NCBI GenBank assembly: GCA_051878835.1
Contig: JBJEKW010000086.1
Location: 1 to 34,418, forward strand
Reading direction: 5' to 3'
Length of the DNA stretch: 34,418 bases
Source: Olsenella_K sp051878835
Lineage (GTDB): Bacteria; Actinomycetota; Coriobacteriia; Coriobacteriales; Atopobiaceae
This document shows positions 7,743 through 16,671 of the stretch, one piece after another. Position numbers and translations under genes: made by a program. The notes under the pieces were generated by a model. It searched no databases and was not told where the DNA came from. It worked only from the letters and a program-made list of their open reading frames with translations. Numbering within the stretch: position 1 is the first letter of the stretch; each line of letters starts with the position of its first letter.

Positions 7743-8852
7743 ATGAAGGCAGCATCGAGGATACGGAAGGCATGGGCGGCGCATCGCGCGCGGGTGGCCG
7801 GAAGGCCGCTATGGGAGCGCGAGGCCGACAACCTGCGCCACGTCACGTCCGTAGCGGTGTTCGCCATTGCCATCGCAACCGTGATCGGCGCGAACGAGGC
7901 CGTCTACCAGCAGAACCTGGCTGCGGAGCGCGCCGCGCAGGAGCAGCAGCAACAGGCGTTGGAGCAGGCCCAGGTACAGTCGCGCCAGCAGCAGGAGGAC
8001 CAGGTGAGCGCCCAGCAGGAGCGCTGGTCCGACGTGGTCGGGCTGTCCGTGGGCAAAAGCGACAATCTGGCCGCCGGCGCGCGCCAGACCGCGGGCACGT
8101 TCGTGGTGGACGGCGACGTCGACTTTGGGTCCACGGCGGAGTTCGCCCAGCTGACGCAAGCCATCGGCACCTTCGAGGACCAGGGCTACTCCATCAGCGT
8201 GACCCTGGTGGACCTGCAGAACGGCCGCTCACTACGCTATCGCTCCGACGCCTACTACTACTGCGCCAGCAGCATCAAGGCCCCCTTTGTCATAGCCGGC
8301 TACCAGCGCATGGTCGAGTCCGGCGCCGTGGACGCGGCCTCCGTGGACGCCCTGGTGCAGAAGGTACTGGTGGACTCGGACAACGACTCGTACCTGCAGC
8401 TGCGCGACGTCTTTGGCTCGTCGAACTTCAATGCGTGGCTGGTGGAGGCCGGTGTGGAGCCCGGTGCCTACCCCACCCTGTCGGATCTGGCCGACGTCCA
8501 CTACCCGCACCTGAGCACGAACCAGGAGGCGACCATGTGGACGTACATGTATAGCTACCTACAGGGCGGCAGCGCCTCTGCCCAGACGCTGGTCGGCTAC
8601 ATCCGGCAGCGCTCCGTCTCGCCCATAAAGGACGCACTGGGGGCCACCTGCGACACCTGGAGCAAGGCCGGCTGGATCGACATCACGGGAGAGGGCGGCG
8701 CCGAGCCCGCCACCTGGGACTCGGGCGTCGTGTTTGCCCCGTCGGGCACGTACGTGCTGTGCATCGCCAGCAACGCCCCGTCGCAGCTGAGCGCACTGGC
8801 CAAGGTGGTGCCTTCGCTGGATACCGCCCACACCGTACTGGTCGGAGCGTAG
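7743..8852 (+). CDS. Membrane-anchored serine hydrolase of the class A beta-lactamase/PBP fold
   Basis: From ATG 7743 the product has 369 residues: a basic N-terminus, one membrane helix (about 35-55, VTSVAVFAIAIATVIGANEA), a Gln/Glu-rich coiled segment (about 60-100), then an extracellular beta-lactamase-type domain. Catalytic motifs are visible: S176-S-I-K179 (SxxK), S212-D-N (SDN) and K308-A-G (KTG position). The family includes beta-lactamases and cell-wall-associated hydrolases; the anchor and the weak KAG motif argue for a wall-related role rather than drug resistance (inference). It has a paralog at 33037-34218 with the same layout. The start is uncertain: in-frame TTG 7626 and ATG 7650 lie upstream, and the site before 7743 is weak, but the transmembrane start fits 7743 best. 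Confidence 0.82.
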   Translation: MKAASRIRKAWAAHRARVAGRPLWEREADNLRHVTSVAVFAIAIATVIGANEAVYQQNLAAERAAQEQQQQALEQAQVQSRQQQEDQVSAQQERWSDVVGLSVGKSDNLAAGARQTAGTFVVDGDVDFGSTAEFAQLTQAIGTFEDQGYSISVTLVDLQNGRSLRYRSDAYYYCASSIKAPFVIAGYQRMVESGAVDAASVDALVQKVLVDSDNDSYLQLRDVFGSSNFNAWLVEAGVEPGAYPTLSDLADVHYPHLSTNQEATMWTYMYSYLQGGSASAQTLVGYIRQRSVSPIKDALGATCDTWSKAGWIDITGEGGAEPATWDSGVVFAPSGTYVLCIASNAPSQLSALAKVVPSLDTAHTVLVGA

Positions 8853-8900
8853 CCAAGTCGGAGTATGGCCAGGCACGCCGTGCCAGCCAAGGCACAAAGC

Positions 8901-8958
8901 GGGCAAGAAGAACGCGCGCTGGCGAACGAATCGCCGGCGCGCGGTGTTCTTCTTGCCC
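8901..8958. terminator. Long bidirectional hairpin terminator between convergent genes
   Basis: GGGCAAGAAGAAC (8901-8913) pairs with GTTCTTCTTGCCC (8946-8958), GCGCGC (8914-8919) with GCGCGC (8937-8942), and GGCGA (8921-8925) with TCGCC (8931-8935). The stem is nearly continuous over 58 nt. It lies between the hydrolase (plus) and murB (minus) and could stop transcripts from both sides. Confidence 0.85.
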
Positions 8959-9016
8959 TGATCTGGCAGGCGCGTATTGGCTTGGCCGGCGCACGATTTG
9001 GACGCCGGGCCAGCGA

Positions 9017-10051
9017 CTAGCCCAGGAAGCGCACCTCGGGCTCCAGGCTGACGCCGAACTGGCGCCTGACCTCGTCCTGCACGTGGCTGATAACCGCGTG
9101 TACGTCGGCCGACGTGGCCCCGCCCAGGTTCACCACGAAGCCGGCGTGCTTCGTGGACACGCATGCGTTGCCCACGCGATAGCCCTTCAGGCCTGCATCC
9201 GTGATCAGCTTGCCGGCGAAGTAGCCCTCGGGGCGCTTGAACGTGGAGCCGGCGCTGCCGTACTCCAGCGGCTGCTTCGACTCGCGGCGCTGCGTCAGGT
9301 CGGCGATGGTCGCGGCGATCTGCTGCGGGTCGCCCTTCTGCAGCGCAATGGTGGCCTGCACGACCACCAGTCCGTCGGTGCGCACACGGCTGGTGCGGTA
9401 GCCCATGTTCAGGTCGTCCGCGCCCAGGGTGACGAAATCGCCCTGCGGCGTCACGACGTCCACGCTCTGGAGCACGTCGGCCATCTGCCCACCGTACGCG
9501 CCGGCGTTCATGAAGCAGGCGCCGCCCACGCTGCCGGGGATGCCACAGGCGAACTCGAAGCCGGTGAGCCCCTGGTCAAGGGCCTTGTCCGACACGTCCT
9601 TCAGTGTGGTGCCCGCCATGCAGACCAGGTTCTGGCCGTCCACCGTGATGCCGGTGAGGCGGTCGCTCAGGCACACGATGGCGCCGCGGTAGCCTGCGTC
9701 GGCCACCAGCAGGTCGGAGCCCTTGCCCAGCACGAACAGCGGCTCGCCCGCACGGCGCAGCGCGCGCAGGACGCCGCGCACCTCGGCGGGCGTGCGCGGC
9801 ATCACAAACAGGTCGGCCGGGCCGCCCACCTGGAACGTGGTGTGCTCGCTCATGGGCTCGTTCAGGCGCAGGCCTGCCTTTCCCACGATGCCCGCCAGCT
9901 CGCCCTCCAGAAGCACGAGGTCGCGGCCCTGCAAGGCGTCGCCCTTGCGCTCCTTCGGCATGTCGGGGGCGTACTTTCCCGTGATCTTCTGCGGGACGTC
10001 CGCAGACTCGTGCTGCGAGGCATCCGTCGGCTGCTGCTGTGCGTTGCTCAT
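9017..10051 (-). CDS. murB: UDP-N-acetylenolpyruvoylglucosamine reductase (MurB), type II
   Basis: MurB is a cytoplasmic FAD enzyme that reduces UDP-GlcNAc-enolpyruvate to UDP-MurNAc in peptidoglycan synthesis. The 344-residue product has the FAD-binding segments TTFQVGGPADLFV and LGKGSDLLVAD, then GIPGSVGGACFMNAGAYGG. The substrate-domain motifs are YRTSR near 219-223, GSAGSTFKRP with the probable catalytic Ser269, and the terminal EPEVRFLG with Glu339. The YFAGKLI segment after the catalytic Ser is typical of the shorter type II enzymes. The N-terminus carries about 45 extra polar residues before the family core. The start is supported by the excellent site AAGGAGGTCA just before ATG (complement of 10049-10051). 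It appears to be monocistronic. Confidence 0.96.
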   Translation of the reverse strand: MSNAQQQPTDASQHESADVPQKITGKYAPDMPKERKGDALQGRDLVLLEGELAGIVGKAGLRLNEPMSEHTTFQVGGPADLFVMPRTPAEVRGVLRALRRAGEPLFVLGKGSDLLVADAGYRGAIVCLSDRLTGITVDGQNLVCMAGTTLKDVSDKALDQGLTGFEFACGIPGSVGGACFMNAGAYGGQMADVLQSVDVVTPQGDFVTLGADDLNMGYRTSRVRTDGLVVVQATIALQKGDPQQIAATIADLTQRRESKQPLEYGSAGSTFKRPEGYFAGKLITDAGLKGYRVGNACVSTKHAGFVVNLGGATSADVHAVISHVQDEVRRQFGVSLEPEVRFLG

Positions 10052-10301
10052 TGTGGCTGACCTCCTTGAGAACACGTTCGGGCAAGTCGTTGTGCCGCCC
10101 GGCGACGCGGGCGGTGAGGGGCCGCACAGCCGCTGCCAGCCTGCCGGCCGGCTTGCGCCTCTGCGCGCCGGGACCTCGTGCGGCTTGCTTCGAGCGTGTG
10201 AGAAATTCAAATGCGCTTTCATCGCAAGTTTATAGTAAGGACGGCGTCGCCCGAGGGCACGCACCGCAACTAGACCAAAGGCGTTCGCGAAAGGCGTTGC
10301 C

Positions 10302-11288
10302 ATGACATTCAGAGATCGCTGGCTCCCCATCCTTCTGGCGGGAGCATTCATCGTGTGCATGTGCGCAGTGGCCGCGGCTACCAACTGCGACGAGATCTTG
10401 TTCCCCGAGACGTGCGCCATCGTATGCGGCGCCTGGATGCAGCCCCGCCAGGCATGGAACGTCGACCGGCTGCGCATGATGATCCTGATGGGGTCGGGCG
10501 CCGTCGTGGGCGTGCTGCTGAACCTGTACGTCCCCCTGCCCATGTGGTGGCGCGCCGTCATGGGCTACGCGTTCGCCGCCGTCATGATGTGCTCGCTGGG
10601 CGCCGACATGACGCCCATGCTGAGCGCCGTCATCCTGCCGGTGCTTTTGGGGACCACCAGCTGGATCTATCCGCTGGCGGTCGTCGTGCTGGTGGGCTGC
10701 ATCGAGGTCGGGCAGGTGCTGCTGGAGAAGCATGGCCTACGCGAGCCCATCGACTACCACGTGTTTCGTAGGACGCCAAGGCAGATGCTGGTGTCCTGGA
10801 CGGGCAGGCTGGGCGTGTTTGCGCTGCTGAGCGCGCCCGCGTACTTCACGGGCAACCCGTTCTTTGCCGTGCCTCCCCTGCTGGTAGCCTACACCGAGCT
10901 GACTCGTCCCGACATGACCCTGCGCCTGAGGCCGTTTCGCGGCTGGGCCACGCTGGCGCTGGCCGGCTGCATAGGGCAGCTGGGCCGTTGCGCGGTGCAG
11001 CTGGGCGGCGTGCCGCTGCCGGTGGCCGTGGCCGTGTGCTTCGCTGCGCTGGTGTTCGTTTGGGACTTGCTGCACGTGTGGATGCCGCCCGCGGGCGCGG
11101 CCATGCTGCTGGCGTTCCTGGTGCCGTTCTCGGGTCCGTTCACCTACGCGGTCGAGGTGGCCGTGGGTGCCGCCATCTGGGTGGCCGCCGCCACGCTGCT
11201 GTTCCCGGGCATTCGCCCGCCCAGGCTGGAGGCCTTCCTCAGGCACGAGGGTGCCCGCAAGGGCGACGCCTCCGCCGAGGCGGAGTAA
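10302..11288 (+). CDS. Multi-pass membrane protein with internal duplication (HPP/FUSC-like), function unknown
   Basis: The 328-residue product is mostly hydrophobic, with roughly eight to ten membrane helices. Two halves resemble each other. About residues 45-150 hold MQPRQAWNVDRLRM followed by four helices, and about 195-300 hold TRPDMTLRLRPFRGW followed by four helices ending in FTYAVEVAVGAAIWVAAATLL. The charged PRxxW/RPDM segments before each half and the second-half WMPPAGAAMLLAFL recall HPP-family or fusaric-acid-resistance-type membrane proteins, but I cannot assign it firmly. The start ATG 10302 has an AAAGG site. TATAGT at 10231-10236 may be its -10 box, with no clear -35. A hairpin at 11506-11545 may end the transcript. 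Confidence 0.75.
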   Translation: MTFRDRWLPILLAGAFIVCMCAVAAATNCDEILFPETCAIVCGAWMQPRQAWNVDRLRMMILMGSGAVVGVLLNLYVPLPMWWRAVMGYAFAAVMMCSLGADMTPMLSAVILPVLLGTTSWIYPLAVVVLVGCIEVGQVLLEKHGLREPIDYHVFRRTPRQMLVSWTGRLGVFALLSAPAYFTGNPFFAVPPLLVAYTELTRPDMTLRLRPFRGWATLALAGCIGQLGRCAVQLGGVPLPVAVAVCFAALVFVWDLLHVWMPPAGAAMLLAFLVPFSGPFTYAVEVAVGAAIWVAAATLLFPGIRPPRLEAFLRHEGARKGDASAEAE

Positions 11289-11560
11289 CCGGGTCCGCTC
11301 GGACGTCTCCACACAGGCAGGTCCACCACCCAGGCGAGGCCTCCGCACAGGTGGGTCCTCCATACAGACGGGGCGACTTTCTGGAGCTGGACGGCCTCTC
11401 AGCTAGAGCGACCTTCTTGAGCGGTCCCCCCTCAAGCCTGGCTGCCCTTCTCGCCGCCACATGTAGCCTGCGTCACTTCTTAGTGATCATCAACATCTGC
11501 AATCTGGGCGGCCCTTCTTGCCATCAAGGCCAAGAATAGCCGCCCTCCTTCGTATGCGCG
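11289..11560. other. Intergenic stretch with degenerate repeats, no gene seen
   Basis: No frame here has a plausible start or recognisable product. The first ~90 bp contains two loose copies of a ~40-bp unit (CTCCACACAGGCAGGTCC near 11308 and CTCCGCACAGGTGGGTCC near 11340). A CTTCTTG-type hairpin closes the region (11506-11545). Confidence 0.5.
11506..11545 (+). terminator. Hairpin terminator candidate after the membrane-protein gene
   Basis: GGGCGGC (11506-11512) pairs with GCCGCCC (11539-11545) and TTCTTG (11515-11520) with CAAGAA (11531-11536), separated by a symmetric 2-nt internal loop. TCCTT follows. It is about 220 bp after the gene and again carries the CTTCTTG motif in the stem. Confidence 0.65.
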
Positions 11561-11830
11561 GAACAGAGGCTGAGTGTCGCACCTTGGGGCGCTTCGATCT
11601 GGTGGTATTGGCACCCCGACCTGTCGGCATCCTCGCCCAAACTAGCAATGCCGGCGTCCCGGTCCAGAGTTAGCGCAGACCGAACGCTCCGGCATGGCTA
11701 TATCGGCACCCTAATCCGGTGTTGGTGTAGGCTGAACACCCCAATTCGATGTTGGTGCAGGCAGGACACCCCAATCCGGAGTTTGCCTGGGTTGCCGGTC
11801 GCCCCAATCAAGCGATAGTTACCGCCTCGA

Positions 11831-11885
11831 CGCCCCGATCTGGAGTTAGCCAAGGCTTCGGGGGTGGTATTTCCGGATTGGGGCG
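11831..11885. repeat. Element A hairpin 1
   Basis: CGCCCCGATCTGGAGTT (11831-11847) pairs with ATTTCCGGATTGGGGCG (11869-11885) in 16 of 17 positions, three of them G-T wobbles. The loop is 21 nt. The matching hairpin in element B pairs perfectly. Confidence 0.75.
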
Positions 11886-12069
11886 CCCCAATCCGGCTAA
11901 TTGAAATCTTTATTTCTTTCAGCCACACAAAGCCGCAGGTAGGGGGCTTGACGTTTTTCTTGAGCTCGTCAGAGGCGTCGAAAAGTCCAGATCGGGGCGC
12001 CCCATTCTGGAGATTGGCACGTGAGAGGCACCCAATAACTCCCGATCGGGGCGTCAAGGGGACGCTTTT

Positions 12070-12104
12070 TTCCCGATTGGGGCGCCCGACGCCCCAATCG
12101 GGAA
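12070..12104. repeat. Element A hairpin 2, perfect 15-bp stem
   Basis: TTCCCGATTGGGGCG (12070-12084) pairs perfectly with CGCCCCAATCGGGAA (12090-12104) around a 5-nt loop. A T-run precedes it (12066-12071) and an A follows, so read on the minus strand it also resembles a terminator with a U-tract. Confidence 0.8.
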
Positions 12105-12185
12105 ATGTTAACGTGCAGAACACGCCCCGATCTGTGAATTACCGCTGGTTCGAGCAGGATAAATTCCAGATCGGGGCGTTTTGAT

Positions 12186-12660
12186 TTCTAGTTCTGGGCG
12201 CGTGGCAGCAGACCCCCCATCCGACCTGTCATCAGCCCATGCTTCTGGACCCAAGAATCTGTTCTTGCCCCCACCAGCCACCGCCAGAACACCGGCGATT
12301 TTTGCAGAGGCAGCAGATGCGAGTGGGCGGACACCCGCACTTCGAACCCCTATCAGGTTTTCCTGCAGGGGTTGCAGGTCCGGGCACCCGCAGGCCGGAC
12401 CCTTGCAGAGGTGCTTTTCGTCCTTCTTGCAAAAGGCCTGGTAGATGACGCGTCCTCTATATCGGACACCCCAATCTACGCTAGTTTCTGCGGGGGTTGC
12501 AGGTTCGGGTACCCACAGGTCGGACCCCTGTCAGTGATTTCTCGACTCCGCCGGCCCCATCGGAACGGCCGTCGCCGGCTTCGCAGCCCCGCCAGGCCAT
12601 CTGCGAAACCCCACTATCTCGCTGGAAATTCAATTCGTAACATGGAGGGCCTTCATATGC
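12186..12660. other. Intergenic stretch with a second repeat type, no gene seen
   Basis: No convincing gene. It holds three degenerate copies of a unit with CACCCGCA...TCGGACCCCT character: about 12313-12361, 12360-12413 and 12486-12534. The last two align closely (GGGGTTGCAGGTCCGGGCAC against GGGGTTGCAGGTTCGGGTAC), and the second contains the inverted repeat GGTCCGG/CCGGACC. It ends about 30 bp before the FMN riboswitch. Confidence 0.55.
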
Positions 12661-12680
12661 CTCGACGATAGTGCTATTCT
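12653..12680 (+). promoter_or_regulatory. Possible promoter of the FMN riboswitch/ribU transcript
   Basis: TATTCT (12675-12680) fits a -10 box about 10 bp before the riboswitch. TTCATA (12653-12658), 16 bp upstream, is a weak -35 candidate. Position relative to the aptamer is the main support. Confidence 0.4.
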
Positions 12681-12690
12681 GCCGCTGACA

Positions 12691-12824
12691 GTTTCAGGGC
12701 GGGGTGCAATTCCCCACTGGCGGTATGGGCGCGTGCGCGCGACCCGAGCCCGCGAAGTCGCACGGAAAAGCGGCTGATCTGGTGAGATGCCAGGGCCAAC
12801 GGTTACAGTCCGGATGAAAGAAAC
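12691..12824 (+). promoter_or_regulatory. FMN riboswitch (RFN element)
   Basis: The conserved RFN signatures are all present in order: GGGCGGGGTGCAATTCCCC, ACTGGCGGTA, a variable GC-rich hairpin, AGCCCGCGA, GATCTGGTGAGATGCCAGG, then GCCAACGGTTACAGTCCGGA and TGAAAGAA. P1 can form between GTTTC (12691-12695) and GAAAC (12820-12824). The ribU start codon is only 10 nt after the aptamer, and the ribosome binding site GGAGG directly follows P1. FMN binding therefore most likely blocks translation initiation rather than ending transcription. When flavin is plentiful, riboflavin uptake would be shut down. Confidence 0.95.
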
Positions 12825-12834
12825 GGAGGCCGCA

Positions 12835-13416
12835 ATGGCTCAATCCACCACTTTCAGGCACGACACTCACTCGACCACCACCAGCGCTGGCGGCTGGTCC
12901 ACGAAGCGCATCGCCGTCACCGCGCTGTTCTGTGCCGTATCCGCCATCTGCACGTTGTTCATCGAGTTCCCGCTGCTTCCCGGCGTCAGCTGGCTGCAGT
13001 ACGACCCCTCGGGCATCGTCGCCCTGGTGGCGGGCTTCGCGTTCGGCCCGGGTGTCGGCGCCGTCGTCTCGACCATCCCCTACCTGGTGCACCTGGGCAC
13101 CTCCGGCGGATTCTACGGCACCATCATGGCAATGCTGGCCACCACGACCCTGGTGGTCCCCGCGTCGCTCATCTATCGCGCTCGCACCACCCGCTCCGGC
13201 GCCGTGCTGGGCATGGTGGTCGGCGGCGTCATCAGCATCGTTGCCTGCATCCTGGGCAACCTCATCGTCACTCCGTTCTACGCGGGCATGACCGTCGAGG
13301 CCGTCGCGGCTCTTATCGTCCCCGCGCTGCTGCCCTTCAACCTGATCAAGGTCGCCGTGAACTGCGTGGTGTGCGGGCTCATCTACAAGCTCGTCTCGAA
13401 GGCGCTGGCCGACTAG
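12835..13416 (+). CDS. ribU: Riboflavin ECF transporter, substrate-binding S component
   Basis: The 193-residue membrane protein captures riboflavin for uptake by an energy-coupling-factor transporter. After ~25 polar residues there are about six membrane helices. The RibU signature is visible as LQYDPSGIVALVAGFAFGP (about residues 58-76), and the C-terminal region NLIVTPFYAGM...LPFNLIKVAVN also fits the family. The start ATG 12835 has GGAGG nine nt upstream. An earlier in-frame ATG at 12787 lies inside the riboswitch aptamer and is rejected. The FMN riboswitch directly upstream confirms the substrate class. The ATPase and T components follow 180 bp downstream, past a strong hairpin, so transport partners are encoded at the same locus. 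Confidence 0.95.
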   Translation: MAQSTTFRHDTHSTTTSAGGWSTKRIAVTALFCAVSAICTLFIEFPLLPGVSWLQYDPSGIVALVAGFAFGPGVGAVVSTIPYLVHLGTSGGFYGTIMAMLATTTLVVPASLIYRARTTRSGAVLGMVVGGVISIVACILGNLIVTPFYAGMTVEAVAALIVPALLPFNLIKVAVNCVVCGLIYKLVSKALAD

Positions 13417-13451
13417 CCGCGACATCGGCTGCACCTGGCCGGGTCAGAATG

Positions 13452-13474
13452 GGTGGCTGCGCCAACTAGCCACC
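13452..13474 (+). other. Small hairpin after ribU
   Basis: GGTGGCT (13452-13458) pairs perfectly with AGCCACC (13468-13474) over a 9-nt loop. There is no T-run. It could act in RNA stability or processing between ribU and the ECF genes. Confidence 0.35.
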
Positions 13475-13530
13475 GTCCGACTCTCATGGCGTAGCACCGC
13501 AGGAACGACGCGCTACAGCAAACGCAAGCG

Positions 13531-13564
13531 GGCCCCGGTTCGGCTTTGCCGGCCGGGGCCTTTC
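13531..13564 (+). terminator. Strong hairpin terminator between ribU and the ECF ATPase gene
   Basis: GGCCCCGG (13531-13538) pairs with CCGGGGCC (13553-13560), with CGGC/GCCG pairing inside, and TTTCC follows. It lies 35 bp before the ATPase start codon. This suggests either a separate promoter for the ECF genes or partial read-through that lowers their expression relative to ribU. Confidence 0.75.
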
Positions 13565-13599
13565 CAACATCCAACGACCCAAGGCTTTCACAACTCCAC

Positions 13600-15665
<2,066 letters not shown>

Positions 15666-15681
<16 letters not shown>

Positions 15682-16466
15682 CCATGGGCCAGTACTACCC
15701 CGCGCAGTCACCGGTGCACCGCGCCGACCCGCGCATGAAGACCGTCGCCATGCTGGTGCTGGTCATCACGTGCTTCTTTGTCCGCAACTTCTGGCAGCTG
15801 GCGCTGGGCTACGCGGTCATAGCCGCGCTGATTGCCCTGGCACACGTGCCGGCAAAGAAGGTGCTGGACTCGGTGCGTCCCCTCCTGGTGATGTTCGCCG
15901 TGCTGAGCCTGATGAACCTGTTTGTCCACACAGGCGGAGACGTGCTATGGCACCTGGGCCCGCTGACCGTGACCACAGCCGGCGTTTGGGCCGCCGTGCT
16001 GTACACGCTGCGCCTGGTCATAGCCGTCGTTGCCTGCGCGCTCCTGCTGCTGACCACCACGCCGACGCAGCTCTCCGACACGTTCGACGCCCTGCTGTCG
16101 CCCCTGGCGCGCCTGGGGCTGCCCGCCCATGAGCTGGCCATGGTCTTCTCGCTGATGCTGAGGTTCATACCCACGCTGGGCGACGAGGCTGCCGCCATCA
16201 TGGACGCGCAGACCGCCCGCGGCGGGGCCCTGGGAGAGGGCTCGCTGCCGCAGCGCGTGCGTGCCGTGGGCCCCATCCTGGTGGCGCTGTTTGCCAGCTC
16301 GATGCACCACGCCAACGGGCTGGCGCGCGCCCTGGACGCCCGCTGCTACGTGGGCGGCGCCTCCCGCACGCACTGGCACCCGCTGCGCATGCGCCGCACC
16401 GACTGGTTGGGCCTGGCCCTGTGCGTCGTCTACTGCCTGGGCCTGGCGCTTCTCTCGGCGCTGTAG
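15666..16466 (+). CDS. ecfT: ECF transporter transmembrane coupling protein (T component, CbiQ-like)
   Basis: The 266-residue membrane protein couples ATP hydrolysis by the fused ATPase to the S component. It has about five to six membrane helices. The two coupling helices with the T-component signatures are in the C-terminal half: MDAQTARGGALGEG (canonical Ala-Arg-Gly) and GLARALDARCYVGG, where the second motif reads Ala-Arg-Cys instead of Ala-Arg-Gly. The start ATG 15666 lies inside the end of the ATPase gene, so translation is probably coupled. Downstream, a three-unit 33-bp repeat and a hairpin separate it from the convergent transglutaminase gene. Its closest functional partner here is ribU; it may also serve S components encoded elsewhere. 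Confidence 0.92.
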
Positions 16467-16477
16467 CGGGCAACTTT

Positions 16478-16576
16478 CGGAGTCAGCCATAATTTGGTGG
16501 TTTCCGATGTCGGAGTCAGCCACTTTATGGTCGTTTCCGACGCCGGAGTTAACCATTCGTGGCTGTTTCCGAAAGT
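16478..16576. repeat. Three tandem 33-bp repeats
   Basis: Units lie at 16478-16510, 16511-16543 and 16544-16576, each 33 bp. Each begins CGGAGT(C/T)A(G/A)CCA and ends GTTTCCGA plus three bases. The array is bracketed by ACTTTCGGA (16473-16481) and its reverse complement TCCGAAAGT (16568-16576). The GGAGTTAGCC-like part is shared with the units of elements A and B. Confidence 0.85.
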
Positions 16577-16581
16577 ACGAG

Positions 16582-16657
16582 GGCAAGAAGGTCTAACGCA
16601 GACGGAGCCCCTCGCTATCCCCGCGAAGGGCTCCGCCGCTCAAGAAAGTTCTTCTTG
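16582..16657. terminator. Bidirectional hairpin between ecfT and the transglutaminase gene
   Basis: GGCAAGAAG (16582-16590) can pair with CTTCTTGC (16651-16658), and inside it CGGAGCCC (16603-16610) pairs perfectly with GGGCTCCG (16628-16635). The two-tier layout with an outer CAAGAAG arm mirrors the hairpin at 8901-8958. Confidence 0.65.
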
Positions 16658-16671
16658 CACAAGTCGGCCCG

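Larger units (their letters stand above)
11600..12185. repeat. Repeat element A: structured, probably non-coding, partner of element B at 22535-23225
   Basis: This element consists of ~30-33-bp degenerate units (CGCCCCGATCTGGAGTTAGCC-like and CACCCCAATCCGGAG-like) around a central core. From about 11868 to 12142 it aligns to 22787-23061 without any gap (constant offset 10919). By hand count there are about 59 mismatches in 265 bp, most of them A/T here against G/C in B. A 44-bp segment (11899-11942) has one mismatch. Two hairpins (11831-11885 and 12070-12104) are shared. Open frames exist on both strands (for example a 141-codon minus frame, 11698-12123), but substitutions fall at all codon positions and the most conserved bases do not follow codons, so I do not call a gene. 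Biochemical role unknown. Confidence 0.75.

Noticed and set aside
7743..8852. Antibiotic-resistance beta-lactamase
   Set aside because: The KTG motif is replaced by KAG and the protein is membrane-anchored with a long spacer, so a resistance claim is not supported by sequence alone.
12787..12834. Upstream ATG extending ribU
   Set aside because: The codons lie within the FMN aptamer, and the ATG at 12835 has a proper ribosome binding site.
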